Positions 10,025 through 24,000 of a stretch of DNA of 64,000 nt are shown one piece after another. Made by a program: the position numbers and the translations under genes. The stretch spans positions 81,095-145,094 of the forward strand of contig QNGE01000947.1 of assembly GCA_008508345.1 (NCBI GenBank). Reading direction: 5' to 3'. Positions within the stretch are counted from its first letter, which is position 1, and the number at the start of each line of letters is the position of its first letter. Source of the stretch: Paragonimus westermani (Eukaryota > Platyhelminthes > Trematoda > Plagiorchiida > Troglotrematidae). The notes beneath the pieces were generated by a model. It ran no database searches. It had not been told where the DNA came from and worked only from the letters and a program-made list of their open reading frames with translations.

Positions 10025-13000
10025 ACCACACCGTATTTCTCCGTAATAACTTGAAGGTCTCAATCACGTGTTTATCTATTGATTGTATTTCAGTTGTACC
10101 GGATAGTACATACAACCCATTAAATTTCTCTGAATATTTCATCTACAAATAGTGAAGTGTTTCACTAGGATGTCTACATCTGCCTACCGTTCTGCCCCCA
10201 AATCTGTCGTTACCTTAGCTTTATTATTGCTCTGGTGAGCAACCGGCAAATCGTCATAGTTAAGAGTGCTTTGGTGGTTTTTGTGCTGTTTAGAAAATCT
10301 TCTGAAATTGCGAATTTTTGCGGCGTTTCTAATTAATAAGAGTTCTTGTTTGTCAGTCGAACTCCTATCGGCGTCGAGTAAACTTGCCACTCCGTTCTTG
10401 ACTAATTTGTTTCCCATGCACAGCTAGTTTTACTGCAAGTTTTTATACTAATCAAACGTCACACACGATGAACTCAGAATATCTGCCAATGTGAATCATG
10501 CGCCCATATCCGTTGCTACATCTGAGGTCTTTCAGTGTTACTGTTGACAGGTCTAATGTTGTACTGGAGTGCAAAGTGTATATACGGAAATGCAATCGAC
10601 TCTCTTAACAGATCTACACTCATCGATCCGGCTCTGGTAGTATTATAGCAACTTTTTCGTTATCGTGATATTCCTTGAAGTGGCGCCCTACTGTGTGTTT
10701 ATGCTGAACTCTATAGTGAAACTTTTAGCGCCGTAGATTAATCACTGTAAGATTTATCACTTTCAAATCATCAAAACTCTTCGTACCCTGAGTTACTGTA
10801 CTCCATCTGTTTCTTTTATCGTGTACACCAATTTGAAGATATTTCTGTCTAATTTGAGTAATCCATGATACACAGCCTAGCTGTGTTCGACAGAGTGGTA
10901 TAACCCACATCCTTTCATCGATAACTAAATCATTCGGTGATTCAGGTCACATCGACTTGATTAGGGACTAGGAATCGTTTGGCCAACGATTGTAGGTAGC
11001 ACTGTTTTCTAGCTGATCGGGCAATGTGAAAACTGCTCTTACGCGAATGTAGCTGAACTGTTAGGTGTGTATGGTTATTTAGTTTTCTAGTTTTTGGTCT
11101 TCCGATCACCTGTTGACATGCTTGCTTCATAAGTGGCACGTGGATAAGGCCCAGCTTCCAGCCCTATTATTAGATGTTAAACTTCAGAAAGTTGTCATTC
11201 GAAAAATCTACTCAGCTTTGAAGACCGATCACATGTGAATTTCCGTTATTGCCATCAAAGCCTTCAATTTCTCATCAACAAAAATCCAATTCCATCATAG
11301 TACATGGTTTTATTTACATTGCTATGTGTGCTTTAGTAAAATGCTTTTTGGTGACCTCCCTGTTCGTCTTATAGTCAACCCTTTTTAGGCCTAGCGCACT
11401 AAACTGTACAGATTTTGGTAACGTTACACGGTTTTATCTTATAACTGGGCATCCCTCGTACGTTTTTCATGGGACTTCTACAATTCGTGCGTGGAAGTCT
11501 TCATTTTGTGCCTCTTGTGGCAATTGCTGTATACTGTGTAATATGGGGATTGACCACCTTCGAATGGTAAGGAGCCGGATTTCGTGTCAGTGAGTCCTTT
11601 TACTGAAATAGCATCCAAATCACGAAGTCCTAATCAAACCAAACTAGTGTAATGCTGTTACATGAATCTCTCAATACCAGATGATTAACTGGGTAGGACA
11701 TGACATACAACGTCTCAAATGCTTATCGGTCAGTTGGATTCGTCAGTTAGTTTTTATATATTTCAGATAATCTGTTCTCACACACTGCCGAACATGTTGG
11801 GACCGCAGGCCGGATAATTTTGGCTTGCATACCGTAGGTTGTTGATCTCGTGGGCTAGCAGTGTAAGGTTGCCACGAACCTGGCAGTATCATTCACGTAA
11901 ATACTGCCAGCAATGTTGCTATATGAGATCCGACTCGTCCTGTGTCTTTGGTCGCTTGAACCTATCCATCTAGCCTGTATTCTGCCAGGCATACTAATCT
12001 CGAAGGTTTGTGTCCGTGCCCAATCCAGCCGGTGCAAAAGCACAGTTTTCAAAGCCATAGCTCATTGGGAGTTAACTGCTTGTGATTTTCAACTGATATC
12101 AAGTTCTCCCATAGGTGGGGTATATTTAGCGGAAGCAGTAAACTTGGTGAGGTAAACGTGCGTTGTTCATCTTATTCCTCTTAATACTTGGACAGAACGA
12201 TCATTACATTAAGTTTATCCAATTAGGTGGAAAGTTCCGCACTCTATGGCGGGGCGATTGAGTAGAATAGTTGGTTCTTCGTGTGACCGCGTTGATTTTT
12301 CAGTCGTATGCTAACATGCTGTCCGCGTGTCGGTCATGGTCGTACAGGCCAGTCTCCGTTTTTCCACCGTTTGGCGCCATTCGGAACTGGGCAGGAATAG
12401 CTGGAATAGAGAGTTGAAGGTTTGTTTAGGCGTGGTAGTTTCAAGTGGAATCTCCTCTATACAGATTATCTCACTAATCCAACTTTTGGGACATATGTTT
12501 TACATCAAAATCTAAATATTGTTGATGTTTTCTGACAGTTTCGTTACAGCTGCTGTCGTTCTGTTTGGGTTTATTTAGTACAGGTGCATAGGGTTAGGAG
12601 TCGAGACTGCTCTCACTGAGTTAGCGTCGAAAGACCTAACTTGTTCGGCTACCAACTTGATCTCTTTTAGGCTATAGATTAGTGGTCGTATGTTCGCAAC
12701 TATCATGTCCCCACGAAATCGACGACCTTGGAACAGAACATCGTTCAAATCGCAGAACATGGCTTATTCCAGATAATCCATAGCAGTTCTGTCTCACTGC
12801 TTCGGGTTTGATAGCCCAGACCCGTATTGCGTGTGTAAGTGCATAGTCAGCGTTGCAGTAAGCGAATGAATAGCTAGGAACTTCGCGTCGATAAGTAGGT
12901 TCACGTCGGTGTCAACAGTCCGTTATGGTCGGGCGCTTTTTGTTGGAATACCAAGAAAGGCACAGTTTCAAAAAGCAGTGTGGACAATCGAATCAAACAT

Positions 13001-13625
13001 AACCATCTGACCGCCGTCGTTGGCTGATTTACTGGGTTTAGCACTACAGCATTACGCATTCTAGACAGTTAGTTGGCTTGCGATTTTTCTGACTCAAGCT
13101 GCACACTTTTTATGAAAAGAATCACGCCAGCTTGACTCTGTTTCTTGTCAGTGCGCACTCGAATACGTCAGTATCAGCGACAGATGTTACATTTCATTAT
13201 CAATCAGAATCTGTGCCCGCCTTATTCCAACAAAGTGCTCCATACAGTTAGCATATCCCAAAGTAGGCGCAGTTCACTGCAGGATAGCCTTTGGTGGTTA
13301 CATCTCTATGTATATTAGTGTTCTGTCTCGTTTCCAATCTGTCTAACAGGTGCCGACGTAATGTGCCCAACTAGTGGCATTTTTGCCACCTTTTTTATAT
13401 GAACAACGCAATTTACAAAGTCACTGCTGTTTTGTTCTTGCTCGTTGACCAGTGTCTATACCACAAAGGTACGCCTAGTTAATTCTCACGTGGATCGGAG
13501 CTTAGGATGTAGCACTGCGAATCGTTTTCTGGTCTGTTGTTTACCACCTTTGTCTTACTTATTTTGATTTATACTTCTTTTCTTCTAATAGTCTTATACG
13601 GCAGACTAATTTCCCCACTGGTCGC

Positions 13626-13629
<4 letters not shown>
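10025..13629. other. Intergenic, nothing recognised
   Basis: AT-rich DNA between the converging p62 and transporter genes. I found no coherent coding frame, no tRNA and no clear repeat pair here. Open frames up to about 80 codons lack family motifs. Confidence 0.5.

Positions 13630-13672
<43 letters not shown>
13630..13672. repeat. (TA)n microsatellite
   Basis: An uninterrupted run of alternating T and A, 43 bp long. Confidence 0.98.
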
Positions 13673-13675
<3 letters not shown>

Positions 13676-15498
13676 TGAGTTCCCCTTGCATATGTAGTGT
13701 CCACTTGAAATTCTTCGATGTGTACAAATAACCCCTCCCTCGGTTGCTCGCTAGGAAATGTTCGTCCTCCACTGTCTGACGTGGATCACCGAATTGTTAC
13801 TCTTTTGGAGGTAATTTGCTGCTTCAGTTTTTCTGTGCAACACTCGCAAACAGTACAGCAGCTTTACAAATATATTTCCGTTGTTGGCCTGTAAACATTA
13901 AATTTACAGCGTTCAGTCAATTCAAACAACCATACACAGCTACCGAAATGGTACTGACTAGAATTCGAAAAGCGTTCCGTGAATGTTCTTTTATGGATGA
14001 AAACAGGCATGCGGTAAATTGTAGCCTTAGTGAGAAATCGGGTGATTTCCACGGGAAACTGTCATTTTAAATCTACCACGAGTGCCAATGCTCACACATA
14101 TTCTAAGTATGTTCATGGGCTGCTGCGTAATCTATTATAATCAGACTATTTTTTAGTGCGGTGACCGACGTTTCACTCGTTTCCACGTCAAACCAACATA
14201 TGGGTGTAGATCTGTTATGATTCTACTCGCTGGAAACGGCATTAAGTGATCAAGCCTCTGCAGGGGCCACTGGATTCTGTGCTCGGTCTGGAACATTATA
14301 CAGCTTAAAGATTATACTTGTACGTGTCCGAGAGTCACATGACCTCAAGCAATTTCATCGCGGCAATTCAAGTAGTGCTAGCACAACCGTAGCACTGCCT
14401 TCTCAATGGTTCTCCTGCTTTCCCGTTTGTTAGGGCTGGTCTTTATAACCACAGTAACGGTTGTCAAAGTAATGTCGTTGTACACGACTCAGCTCATTAG
14501 TTCTATGGCATTGTAGTTGTACTTTTTGTGTACAACCACTCTAACGTAGTTCTCAATTTAGTCAGGGGCTTACACAACACAACTGATCCAATTTCTAATC
14601 ATCTGGGCGCGATCAGTGTTTCTTCTTGGATGAAACTGTCTGAAAAGTCTACCGGTGTGAACGTCGTCATTTTTGAGTGTTTTGCAGTTCATATTGGTCT
14701 GATCGAATGATTTTTCTTGTCTTCTATGAAGTCGTAACCACACTTGTTGCTTGTATTACGTTTCTAACGTTCACGCCACAAAAGGTTTGTTAGCAAGAAG
14801 AATGGGATACATTGAATGAATGTGTTCATTACGGATGTGCAGCGATAACAGTAGAATATTTACGAGGCAATTAGTTACCTAAAAGTCTGCTAGGGGAATT
14901 ATTCCGAAATGTACCACCGTACGTCGTGAATGAATGAATTGTTGAGCGATATCAGGTGCAATTGGCCGTTTGTGTCGGAGATGTAAAAACAGATTGAGAT
15001 GGCTAGGAGGAAAGTGAATGATTGGAATCCGCTAGGCTTCTCTCTACCAATTTGTTGCAAGCAAAATATTTGAAACCAACTGTAATGTGTGCCCGACATT
15101 TATGTGAGTGAATTTGGGAATAGGGTATTATTCTCCTCCAGAGGTGCATAGAAAATTGCAGGATAACGGTGGGAAGTCGTGTGTAACGATAAGATGATAA
15201 ATAAATACTGAGGTTTGCAAAATCTGCGAAGCACACAACTTTTTGATCTTTTTAAAAACGGCTATCGAGTGAAATGACCGGGTATTGTGGAATATAACTG
15301 GCTAGATATTTGGCAATGGCTACTGGGAATAGGTTCACTATCAATAAAGTGCAAATCACGATCACCAGAAAATGTTTGATGACGATGATTCTCGTGGAGC
15401 GGTAACTAACTCTTCTGACTGTGAAATATAGGTGCTGTAATGAAAACAAACCGGGCGACCAATTTTCAAAGCAAACGAGAGCTACCACTAAGATTTAA
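13673..15498. other. Intergenic, nothing recognised
   Basis: No gene or repeat could be supported. A GTGAAACGTCGGTC string on the - strand near 14160-14175 resembles the GAAACGT tail of hammerhead-like Penelope ends, but no CTGANGA partner precedes it. Confidence 0.45.
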
Positions 15499-16475
15499 AT
15501 GAATAGCCAATTAGGCTTTTTGGATCTACGTTTACGTCACCGTGCTGATGGCTTAATTCAGCGGGTGATACATAGAAAGGATACTTGGAATGATCAGTAT
15601 ATTCGTTTCAATAGTTTCGTACCACTTGGCTCGAAAAGAGATATGATCAACTGTTTGAAGAGAAGAGCCTTAAGGATTTGTACGGAGGACACAATTGCAC
15701 AAGAATGAGCAATTATACGCACAACATTCATACAGAATGGCTACCCGGAAAGGTTCATAGATAGGGCCATGCAACAGCGGAGTGTAAGAGACCAGCTGTA
15801 CATTGTAGAAAAGAAAACTGCATATCGGATTACCATTCAAAGGCGATACTTTAGCCGAAACTATTACACGTAGGCTCACAAGCGCAGTCGGCAGAACATT
15901 TTACGCCGCTAAATTACGAGTCCACTTTACGTCCAATCCGGTTTTGTGCCCACGCCTAAAAGGTAAAGTGCCCATTTCTGCAGCCTCGTTTTGTGTGTAC
16001 TCATTTACTTGTTCCTGTGGGACCATTTATGTTAGCCGCACGACTAGACGCTTATCGGAACGGATCCGGGAACACCATCTAGCTTGGCTCAACAGTGGTA
16101 TAACGAAGTCTGTCTGCAGCGCCATCCTATCACACCTGGTGGATTCAAATCACACTGTCAACGTAAAGGACGCATTTCGCCCAACCTATTGAGTTAAGGC
16201 CATCCGGTGAGGAGTGGGATTGTGTCTACAGCAGAGGCTATTGGGATCCGAATGTATAACCCACCCCCGTGCGCCCAGAAACGTTTTCTTCAGGCTCCGG
16301 ATCTGCCCTGGCCATCCTCCACCCGGTTAGCCTGTCAAGACCCATTGTTCAAGTGGGTACTTGCTTGCAGTGTGACATTGAACTGATTGACCTAACGATT
16401 CTCCCGTGAAATGTGTGATATAAATGTGATGTATTTAGCCTGATGCTGAATCACTGAAAACGAGCTTGTTATCTA
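15499..16475 (+). mobile_element. Decayed Penelope-like element, 3' half (RT end, GIY-YIG endonuclease, 3' UTR)
   Basis: The first frame (15499-15708, then past a TGA) reads GFLDLRLRHRADGLIQRV, TWNDQYIRFNSFVPLGSKRD and IQNGYPERFIDRAM. These are the post-palm motifs of Penelope-type reverse transcriptases. After a frameshift near 15835 the next frame reads RTFYAAKLRVHFTSNP, then CSCGTIYVSRTTRRLSERIR, EHHLAWLNSG and SAILSHLVDSNHTV, which is the C-terminal GIY-YIG endonuclease. GIY appears as TIY and YIG as YVS. It ends at a TGA at 16192. The tail 16335-16475 is shared with 9895-10024. At least one in-frame stop and one frameshift make it non-functional. It is a different family from the element at 28.1-29.4 kb. 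Confidence 0.8.
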
Positions 16476-17755
16476 CACATTGTTTTTCATGACTACGCTG
16501 GGAATTTTTACGAGATGTAAATTTCTATCAACTTTTTCGGAAAGAAACGCATTAACAAGAAAAGGCAAATCTTTGACACGTTACCACCGCACAACCGCGA
16601 GATCTGTCATTCGCTTCATGTGGAGAATGAATATATGCATAGTTATCAATGTGATGTGGATTTCACATGGAATGGCATTCAGATAACGTCGGTGAATTGC
16701 CATGTGAACAGCAATCAGGCCGGATTACAGTCACTCAGAATCATGTGTGTTTAATATTCAGCAAAACCTAAGTCGTGCATCACTGATGNGATCATTGCTC
16801 ACAAACGAGAGTGGTTGAGCGTTCAGATGTGGTAATTACTTTAGTCGGTCTTCAATTTGTGTCACGTGATTCAGTGTGTTGAACATCCCGATTACCTTAA
16901 ACAAGGCAGTCCCCAGTTTGTCTGAAAAGTGTTCGGTCACTGAGTGAAACCAGCTTAACTCGTCCACGCGCTAATCATTTGAGTCGTTTGTGTAGACGCT
17001 TTGATGCTATTGTCAGAGCAACGAAATACTTAACTTGAAAAAACGAAAGTTGAGAGCTGTTTCGTTTTCCGTTAATTAAAGTGTTACACAGATGTAAAGT
17101 TGCTGTCGGTTGCAAGCGGGTTGCCTATAATAAAGACCGTGGGCTTGGAAGTGCCCCATTCTTGTTGGAAGCCAGCTGTATGTTGCAGTGTACCTGTACG
17201 CTTGATATGCAGTGAGTGGTTTCCTGTTCTGCTCATTCTTTTCTGACATTCTTTTTTGTGGTCTTCCTATTAGTGGCCCTTTAAGACTATGATGATCTTC
17301 CACCTTGCCTGTTGTCTTAGAATCCCCTTGTGTATCAAGATCCCAACTGGATAGGGGAAACAAACACCGGTTTTGCACAATCAAATCTTAATCTAACTCA
17401 GGATTGTCACATACACGGTAGCAATGTCAATGAATCGCGTCCGTTCCAGACGGCCTCAGATGTTGTTTTACACCTATCTAGTTAATGCCACTGTACTGCA
17501 TATATATACATGTATATGTAAAATACGAAAGCAACCCCAAACTTTGAATGTATCGGTCCACCCTACGAATTATTTCTACATTGCCAATCGGTTCAACAGT
17601 AATTGAAAGTGATTTGCGAGGCATGTGGTTTGTGGTACGGTCACTGAAGTGATCATTCGTCAAAGTGGTCGAATCTTCTGAGAATGTTAAAACTTATTCA
17701 CTCAAAAATCATTGTTAACTGTAACAAAACAAGTGAAAGAGAACATTCAGTATAC
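16476..17755. other. 3' side of the transporter gene, last exon unresolved
   Basis: The C-terminal tail exon of the - strand transporter should lie here or further left. A 102-codon open frame at 17076-17384 (-) has a pyrimidine-rich acceptor inside it (CCCCTATCCAG, just before 17361), but splicing there gives the wrong phase after exon 11. It is recorded as undecided. One ambiguous base (n) is at 16789. Confidence 0.4.
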
Positions 17756-18036
17756 CTTCTTCCAGTTGAATCCGTGTTGATGAATGGCAATGCCCGCCAA
17801 GATGGGAAACTGCACAAAAGATAGACACGCGATCGTCCAACCAGAAATGATTGCCCATAGAGGGAATTTCGTCAGCTTCTCCTTAGCTGAGGTCACACTG
17901 GTGACGAACGTACTGATGATTATGGCCAGCGTCATTAAGGGCACAAGCACGCACCAGGTCAACGTCCACCAATACCTGGTGGACTTCCGCATTGGACCGA
18001 TCATCCATTCGACGTCGTCCAATAACGTTCTCGCAC
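17756..18036 (-). CDS. Transporter exon 11 (TM11-TM12)
   Basis: The acceptor is GTTGGTAG|GTGCG and the donor AAGAAG|GTATAC. The first two bases complete the Gly of YG from exon 10. It reads [14 protein letters not shown], which fits the usual G..R...D...M.G segment, then two membrane segments: [19 protein letters not shown] and [20 protein letters not shown]. It ends NWKK in phase 0. The upstream pyrimidine tract is weak, so the acceptor rests on protein continuity. Confidence 0.88.
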
Positions 18037-21000
18037 CTACCAACTCATTGGAAATTAAAAACAGCGTGGAAGTTGACTTGTTAAGTGACATCATCAAATA
18101 GAAACAGTCAGTAATAATGAACACTTTCTGAAATGTAGGGAAAAGCCATGTTCGTAGACGAGATTGTTTCTTCAAAGAACTTATCACGAACCGAGTTCAC
18201 GGTTCGGCTACCGAGCGTTTGCTATCAGCTGCACCAACTTTTCAAACTCTGATGTACTGGTCTTGAGTTACTTGGTGATTAGACTACTTTTTATCGCTGT
18301 TAAAGGTCTAGTCTACACGGCAATTCCAATGTTATAAACGAACATGAAGGTGGGTGATCGAAACCTAATGAAGTGTCTTTATGACTTGTCCCTGAAACAG
18401 TTTACACAGTTAACTGCCTGAGCTTAGCTCAAGACGGTGCGTTGATGAAAATGCATCCGGTTTCCAACAGTGATTTGCTATCTGTTTAGGTTAAGAAACC
18501 CTTAACCGTAGTGAAGCAAAGAAACAGTGTTTCCTTCGTAATTCTCCTTCGGAATTGTTTTCGACGTTACCACTTCGTGGAATCTACTCATATGTAACTG
18601 CTCTATTTCCGTTGTCCTCCGATAGAATTCTAGTAGCTGTGTCATAATAACACGCAATAGCAACGTCACATTTCGTTTTCAGTCCGAAATTCCCACAATT
18701 ACACGCTAGAACTTGAGACCGTCTTACGTGATATTGAGGCCTACGCTTTCATTTGCCATGACGGACGTAACAGTTAATGTGTGTAAAACATTAAGAGAAG
18801 AATCGTTAACTTAATTAGAACGACTGACAGTGGTTCGGGGCAAGCACGCTGATGCGTCTATTTCAACTTTACCAAATCACATGGGAATTTCGTACTCAAG
18901 CAACAACACAGTTTTACGTTTTTGATTCTAAAAAATATTAAATTCCGATTTACACTTGTTAACTGATATTCGTTATTCCAAAAATCCATGAACTCACCGT
19001 ACAGATAGGCAATTACCAAAGTTTCCAAGAAACCGATGACTACGACGCTGAATGCGGTTGCGTAGGTATCAAGAAGTTCAAAGTAATGGAACCCAGCCTG
19101 GAAGGGTTAGTAAAAGTGAACGGTTGTACGTCAATCCCCGAACACTATGTTATGCAATAGCGATCCATTATGGATTTCCAATGATCATTGTTCTACAGCG
19201 TACTTCTGACTTGGTGTGTGTAAAATCACGAAACTTTTACACAAGCGTTCACTTGTTATCGTACCTTTTCCTGATTAATGTACGAGTACTGTTTTGCAAA
19301 CGTTGCATGAAAAACGCTACGGAGGTTACAGTGTAAAGTCGTAATTTAGAACTTTGACGCCAATTTTGGTAGGTCGCCTGAAAGTATAATGTCCTGACAC
19401 TTGTTTGTGTTGACGGAACAGATTGTTTCCATTTTGCAACCAAATGTATTCGAAACTTACAGTCCGCGATTAAAGAATGGCAAATTGGAAAGATCTATAA
19501 GTGGTGCATAACGTTTCCATGGCAGGGACTGGAATTCCGGCCACGCTTTCATGAGGCAACCGCGTTGATGACTGCGCCACTGAACTCACATTACAGATGA
19601 GTGAGTCATTATATATTAACGCCCGGTCACATTCGCTTGTGAGTAATTCTCTGCGCATTGGCCTCGAGAAGAAACTAATTAGCTGCCCTGTTAGCTCCAA
19701 TCAGTGACCCCTAGACTAGGACTTCTCTACAGGTTGGAATGAGAACAGGACAGTTGCGATCAGTTGTGGGTTGTCTCCAATATATATGAAAAACCAAGGT
19801 CCCCTATTTCTCATCAAGACTTGTAAGTGGTTGATAATGTTTATCGCGTAACATCCCTTCTCTCCCTTGTTAATATTTCAGCGATTACCACTTGTTCACT
19901 AAACGGAGGCCGAAGATCAAATTGCATATGTAACGAAAATTGATATTACTATTACTCTGTTCACTATCCACTCAACGCAAATGAGAGTTGTTCACCTTGA
20001 ATTGTCGGTTCACACTGGTTGTGGACAAAAGTTTACGGGTTATTGATTTTGCCACCTTTCAAGCTCATCTTCGAAACAAAATTCATCTGGTCGGTTTCCT
20101 CATTGGTTGGTCTTACTGGTTAGATCTAAATTATCAAAATGAAAGTTGGCTGTAAGAATTTTTTTCACACTACCTTTACCGGGTAAGGCTATACAAGAAT
20201 GAAACCGATTATGCATTGTTGGGCATTGTGAAATATACGTTGTGTGTTTCTCACATTTGTAAATTCCTCATTCCCAAAATACATTTGGCTTGTGATAACA
20301 AGAGTACAGCACTGATTCAGACTATCTTTATCTGACCAGTCTAAACAAGACAGAAACCAGTCGTGTAATATCAGTTTGTAGATAAGAATTATCGGATATT
20401 GTAAAAAGGGTTGTGTGCTTTTGTGTCAGTGGCAAGCGCAGGTTTATAAGCAATGACTAGCTGCATTCATTCAAGCTAAAGTTTTGGGGGGAAATTACAA
20501 ATCACTGCCAATTTGCGTTGCGTGAACATTCGGTTTTTGTATGTTGTTTGATAAAATGCACACGTCTGTGACCTGCTGTTAATTTTTTGACACACAGAGA
20601 ATACGTTATATTCAATACGACCTACCAAGTGGTTGTTTTGAGGGCAGTATATCAGAAACTACAGAATCTATTATAATTGATAGAAAGCCTTTAAGCAACC
20701 GGTCTTGCATTTACGAATTAATTAGTTCGCTGCGACAAGTCATTTCCGGGTCCATGGATCAATTCTGTATACCGTTTTTAATGGCGATAATGCTACCGAA
20801 CTTACTCTGGTCACCAAAATGAAGCCCAGGAGGAATTCCACGATGCAGACTATAAGAGTGAACAGCGTCTTGTGGCGGCCCACGATCAACGGGAACCGGT
20901 CCGTCAACCCGGTTGTCACAGCCTCCAGTGTGGAAAACTATTGGATAAAGTTTAAGAGAATAGCATCCATAGTGTTCTTTCATAATCTATTTAAACACCT

Positions 21001-24000
21001 TCGTAAACATATCTTCAAGCGTTATGACAGTGAGTATGCTAGAAATCAGTTTATTTCCATGCATGTTAATTAATAAAAAAGAGTTTTAAAGGTCCGAAAT
21101 AAGTAAGGTAATAAGAGACCACAGAGCACAATGCTAGTTTAACAAACGTACTTGACTGTCTAATCCCAAAGTCAATAGCATCAGAAAGAATAAAACGCTC
21201 CAGATTGCGGCAGCCGGCAATTTGGTAAGCGCTTGGGGATAAGCAACGAAAGCAAGTCCGGGGCCTTGTTGTACAAACTCAGTTGTACCTGTCTGACCGG
21301 TGACGTACATTAGGTGACCAATCACGGAGTAAATTGCGAATCCACCATAGATGCTTGTGGAACCGCAAATAAGGGGGATAATGATAGCGTCGCTGTTGAG
21401 GGGAAAAAAAGTGTTGTTATACATGTTCTGAAAACGTGAATTTGTGTAGGATTTCTTCGAAGCACATACTTTCGTACAAGTTTATTTAGACCACGGTAAA
21501 ATGGATCTAAACCACGGGACACCTAGAACGGTTTTCCATGGAGGCAGTTAGTGAGATGTATCCTTTACGTTTCTTTGGAACAACTCCACGCATCATAAGA
21601 GTACGCTTCTCACAGACGGCTAACAGATGACGTGAATTGTGTTATTCTGTTTTTATTTCAGTATTTATGTTGACAACTGATCGATGAACTCCAAAATTTC
21701 CGTTCACTGGTTCCAGCTCTGATTTGTAGAGTTCCACTGGTGTAGTTGAGCCCACGATTACAGACAGTCCCATTTTAAAGAAAACTTGGATTCCACAACA
21801 CAGTAAACGTTTTGTTGGTTTCTGTTTGATCTGCGTGATTCCACACAGTATATGGCAACTGACGCCTAATTATTGTGGTACAGTGAGCTGCCGAAGTTGG
21901 GACAGTTGTATTCAAATTTGCTGCTTAATTTATTTCAACCATTGAAAGACAACCAGGTCGTTCGGAGGTTATACCATCTGTGTCTTCATGCGGTCGGCCC
22001 ATTTAATTCACATTCTTTTCACACCACAAACACCACGGCTTCCTGATCGAGAAATATTACTCAAAACCCCGTCTGGGCGCAAGTGAATTTGAGGCTGATG
22101 AACAGAAACAGATAAACTTCTTTACCTTCTGACAAGTTGACGAACAGTTTCCTGCAAACAATCCGAATTCTGCTAGCTGATTATTCGTTTTTTGAATTTT
22201 GGTAAACTATGACGATTCTCTCTTCTGTTGAGGTGTTGTCTGTCGTTCATTTGAGACAGCAGTGTTTTTGTTGTTTAGGATGGTACGGCAATCTGTTCGC
22301 CAACAAATCGTACTTTTCTGGAGGTTAAAACTTTTCCTTTATGAAACTGCGGTTAGATGTAGGCCGGTGGCGCATAACGCAAAACACGAAAACACATAAT
22401 CACTTTCTTTTACGAAATTATCCAGTACCTTCGCAGTTGCCTATCGACATGTACCTTTGAGATTAACGACCAACTGATGCTGATTATCTTACCTACAAGG
22501 CAAATTCCTTTTGAACATCACTACAAAGGTTCATGATTCAGGTGAAGTGTAAGCTCCTAAGCATACAGGAAGCGTGCTTACAGTGTTCTAACGATTATTT
22601 CGGCGACGGTAAAATCGGTAATGAATTTGAGATACAGGATTTCCAAACACGAGTCCTAGCAACCTACAGTCAAGTCGAGCTAAAACATTTATTTGTGTCA
22701 TGAAGGGTGGAATTCCAGTTACCGGTCACAGTGTGTGTTCAATAATAGCAACAAATAAGAAGTGAGTTGAGTCATTCTCGTTTTTTCAGGTGGTTGAATG
22801 CAAAAACCAAAAAGTTGGTACCGCATTTTTGATATCCGGATAGAGTTCGTTAGATTTTTACTCACATCCAACATTACGTTTACATGGGAACATGGCCAAC
22901 AAATTCAGACAGCACCGAATGTCGGATTCTCAGTGATTACACCACAGTGACGGAAGCAACAACCTTATAACCACACTGTTTCAAACTTCTGGGTAGCAAC
23001 AGCTTCAACAAACCGCAGTGTTTCATGTGTGATCATGAAAAAAAACGTGGGGCACGGTTGCCAGATCTCACAGTTACTATATGTCGAATGAGCAAATCGA
23101 AAGCTAGTTTGTTTTAACACTTGGTAGAATATCTAAACGCGGCGGTAGAATATGCCCAAAGTCCTCAACGAGATGTTTGCGGGCAACACCGGCGACCGGA
23201 TGAGCCATCGCTCGGCGGGACCGAACTAATGGGCGAGGAATGGCAAGCAAAAACCCACGACAGATAGCGTTTTGGCATAAGTGCACACAACGTGCATGCG
23301 GGATCGGATTTCGGCTCATAAACGCGGGCGCGCGCGTAGCGTGGGAACGTGTGAGTTTGATAGTAAAGATCACGGTTTATTGTACGGATTTTTGCTGCGG
23401 TTTTTCTCAGTTTGTAAATATAGCTCTAGCTTCACGTTCGTGGTTAACAGCTGGTTAAATAAAGCGTTACTCGAAACTGTTACGCTTTGCAGCTGATATA
23501 CGCATCATGTTACACAATTCGGTGACATTTGGGCGAACGTTCAAATATTAACTCTGACACCTTTGTCATCAAACTACTCTTAAGATTTCAGATAAAATCC
23601 AGTGAGAACTCTGGAATTTCACGGGGTTGTGTGTACGCCGCACCGGATCGTAATTTTGTGAACCTGATTAAGAGTTCGGGATAATTCTCTGAAATTCCTG
23701 GGAAAACCACAGGATAACGCCATGGTTAGTGGGAAGTAAACTAACTAGGGAGAAATTTGAAGTAAATTGTTGACTGGCATGAAATTTTTTCGTTTTGAAC
23801 GGAACTAACATGACTTCGTAGTTTCGTGAAAACGACAATAGCCCATTGGTCTAGTGCATGTTTTCACAGTACACCTTCCAAATATCCGGACGACAGTCAT
23901 CCAGGAAAGTTAAAATCTCCACTCAGACTAGTGCTACGAGTTGCATACATATATTGCCGCTAACAAAAACTAAACTGCCAACAAAGTTCGAATTTATTCC

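Noticed and set aside
14155..14180. GAAACGTCGGTC string resembling a hammerhead tail on the - strand
   Set aside because: No CTGANGA block or stem precedes it at the right distance.
17076..17384. Open frame as the transporter's last exon
   Set aside because: It is well placed, but the only good acceptor gives a phase incompatible with exon 11, and the tail shows no SLC6 feature. Kept only as a finding.
18180..18196. 17-bp string CTTATCACGAACCGAGT shared with 63588-63604
   Set aside because: An exact 17-bp match somewhere in 64 kb is close to what chance allows, and the flanking sequences do not align well.
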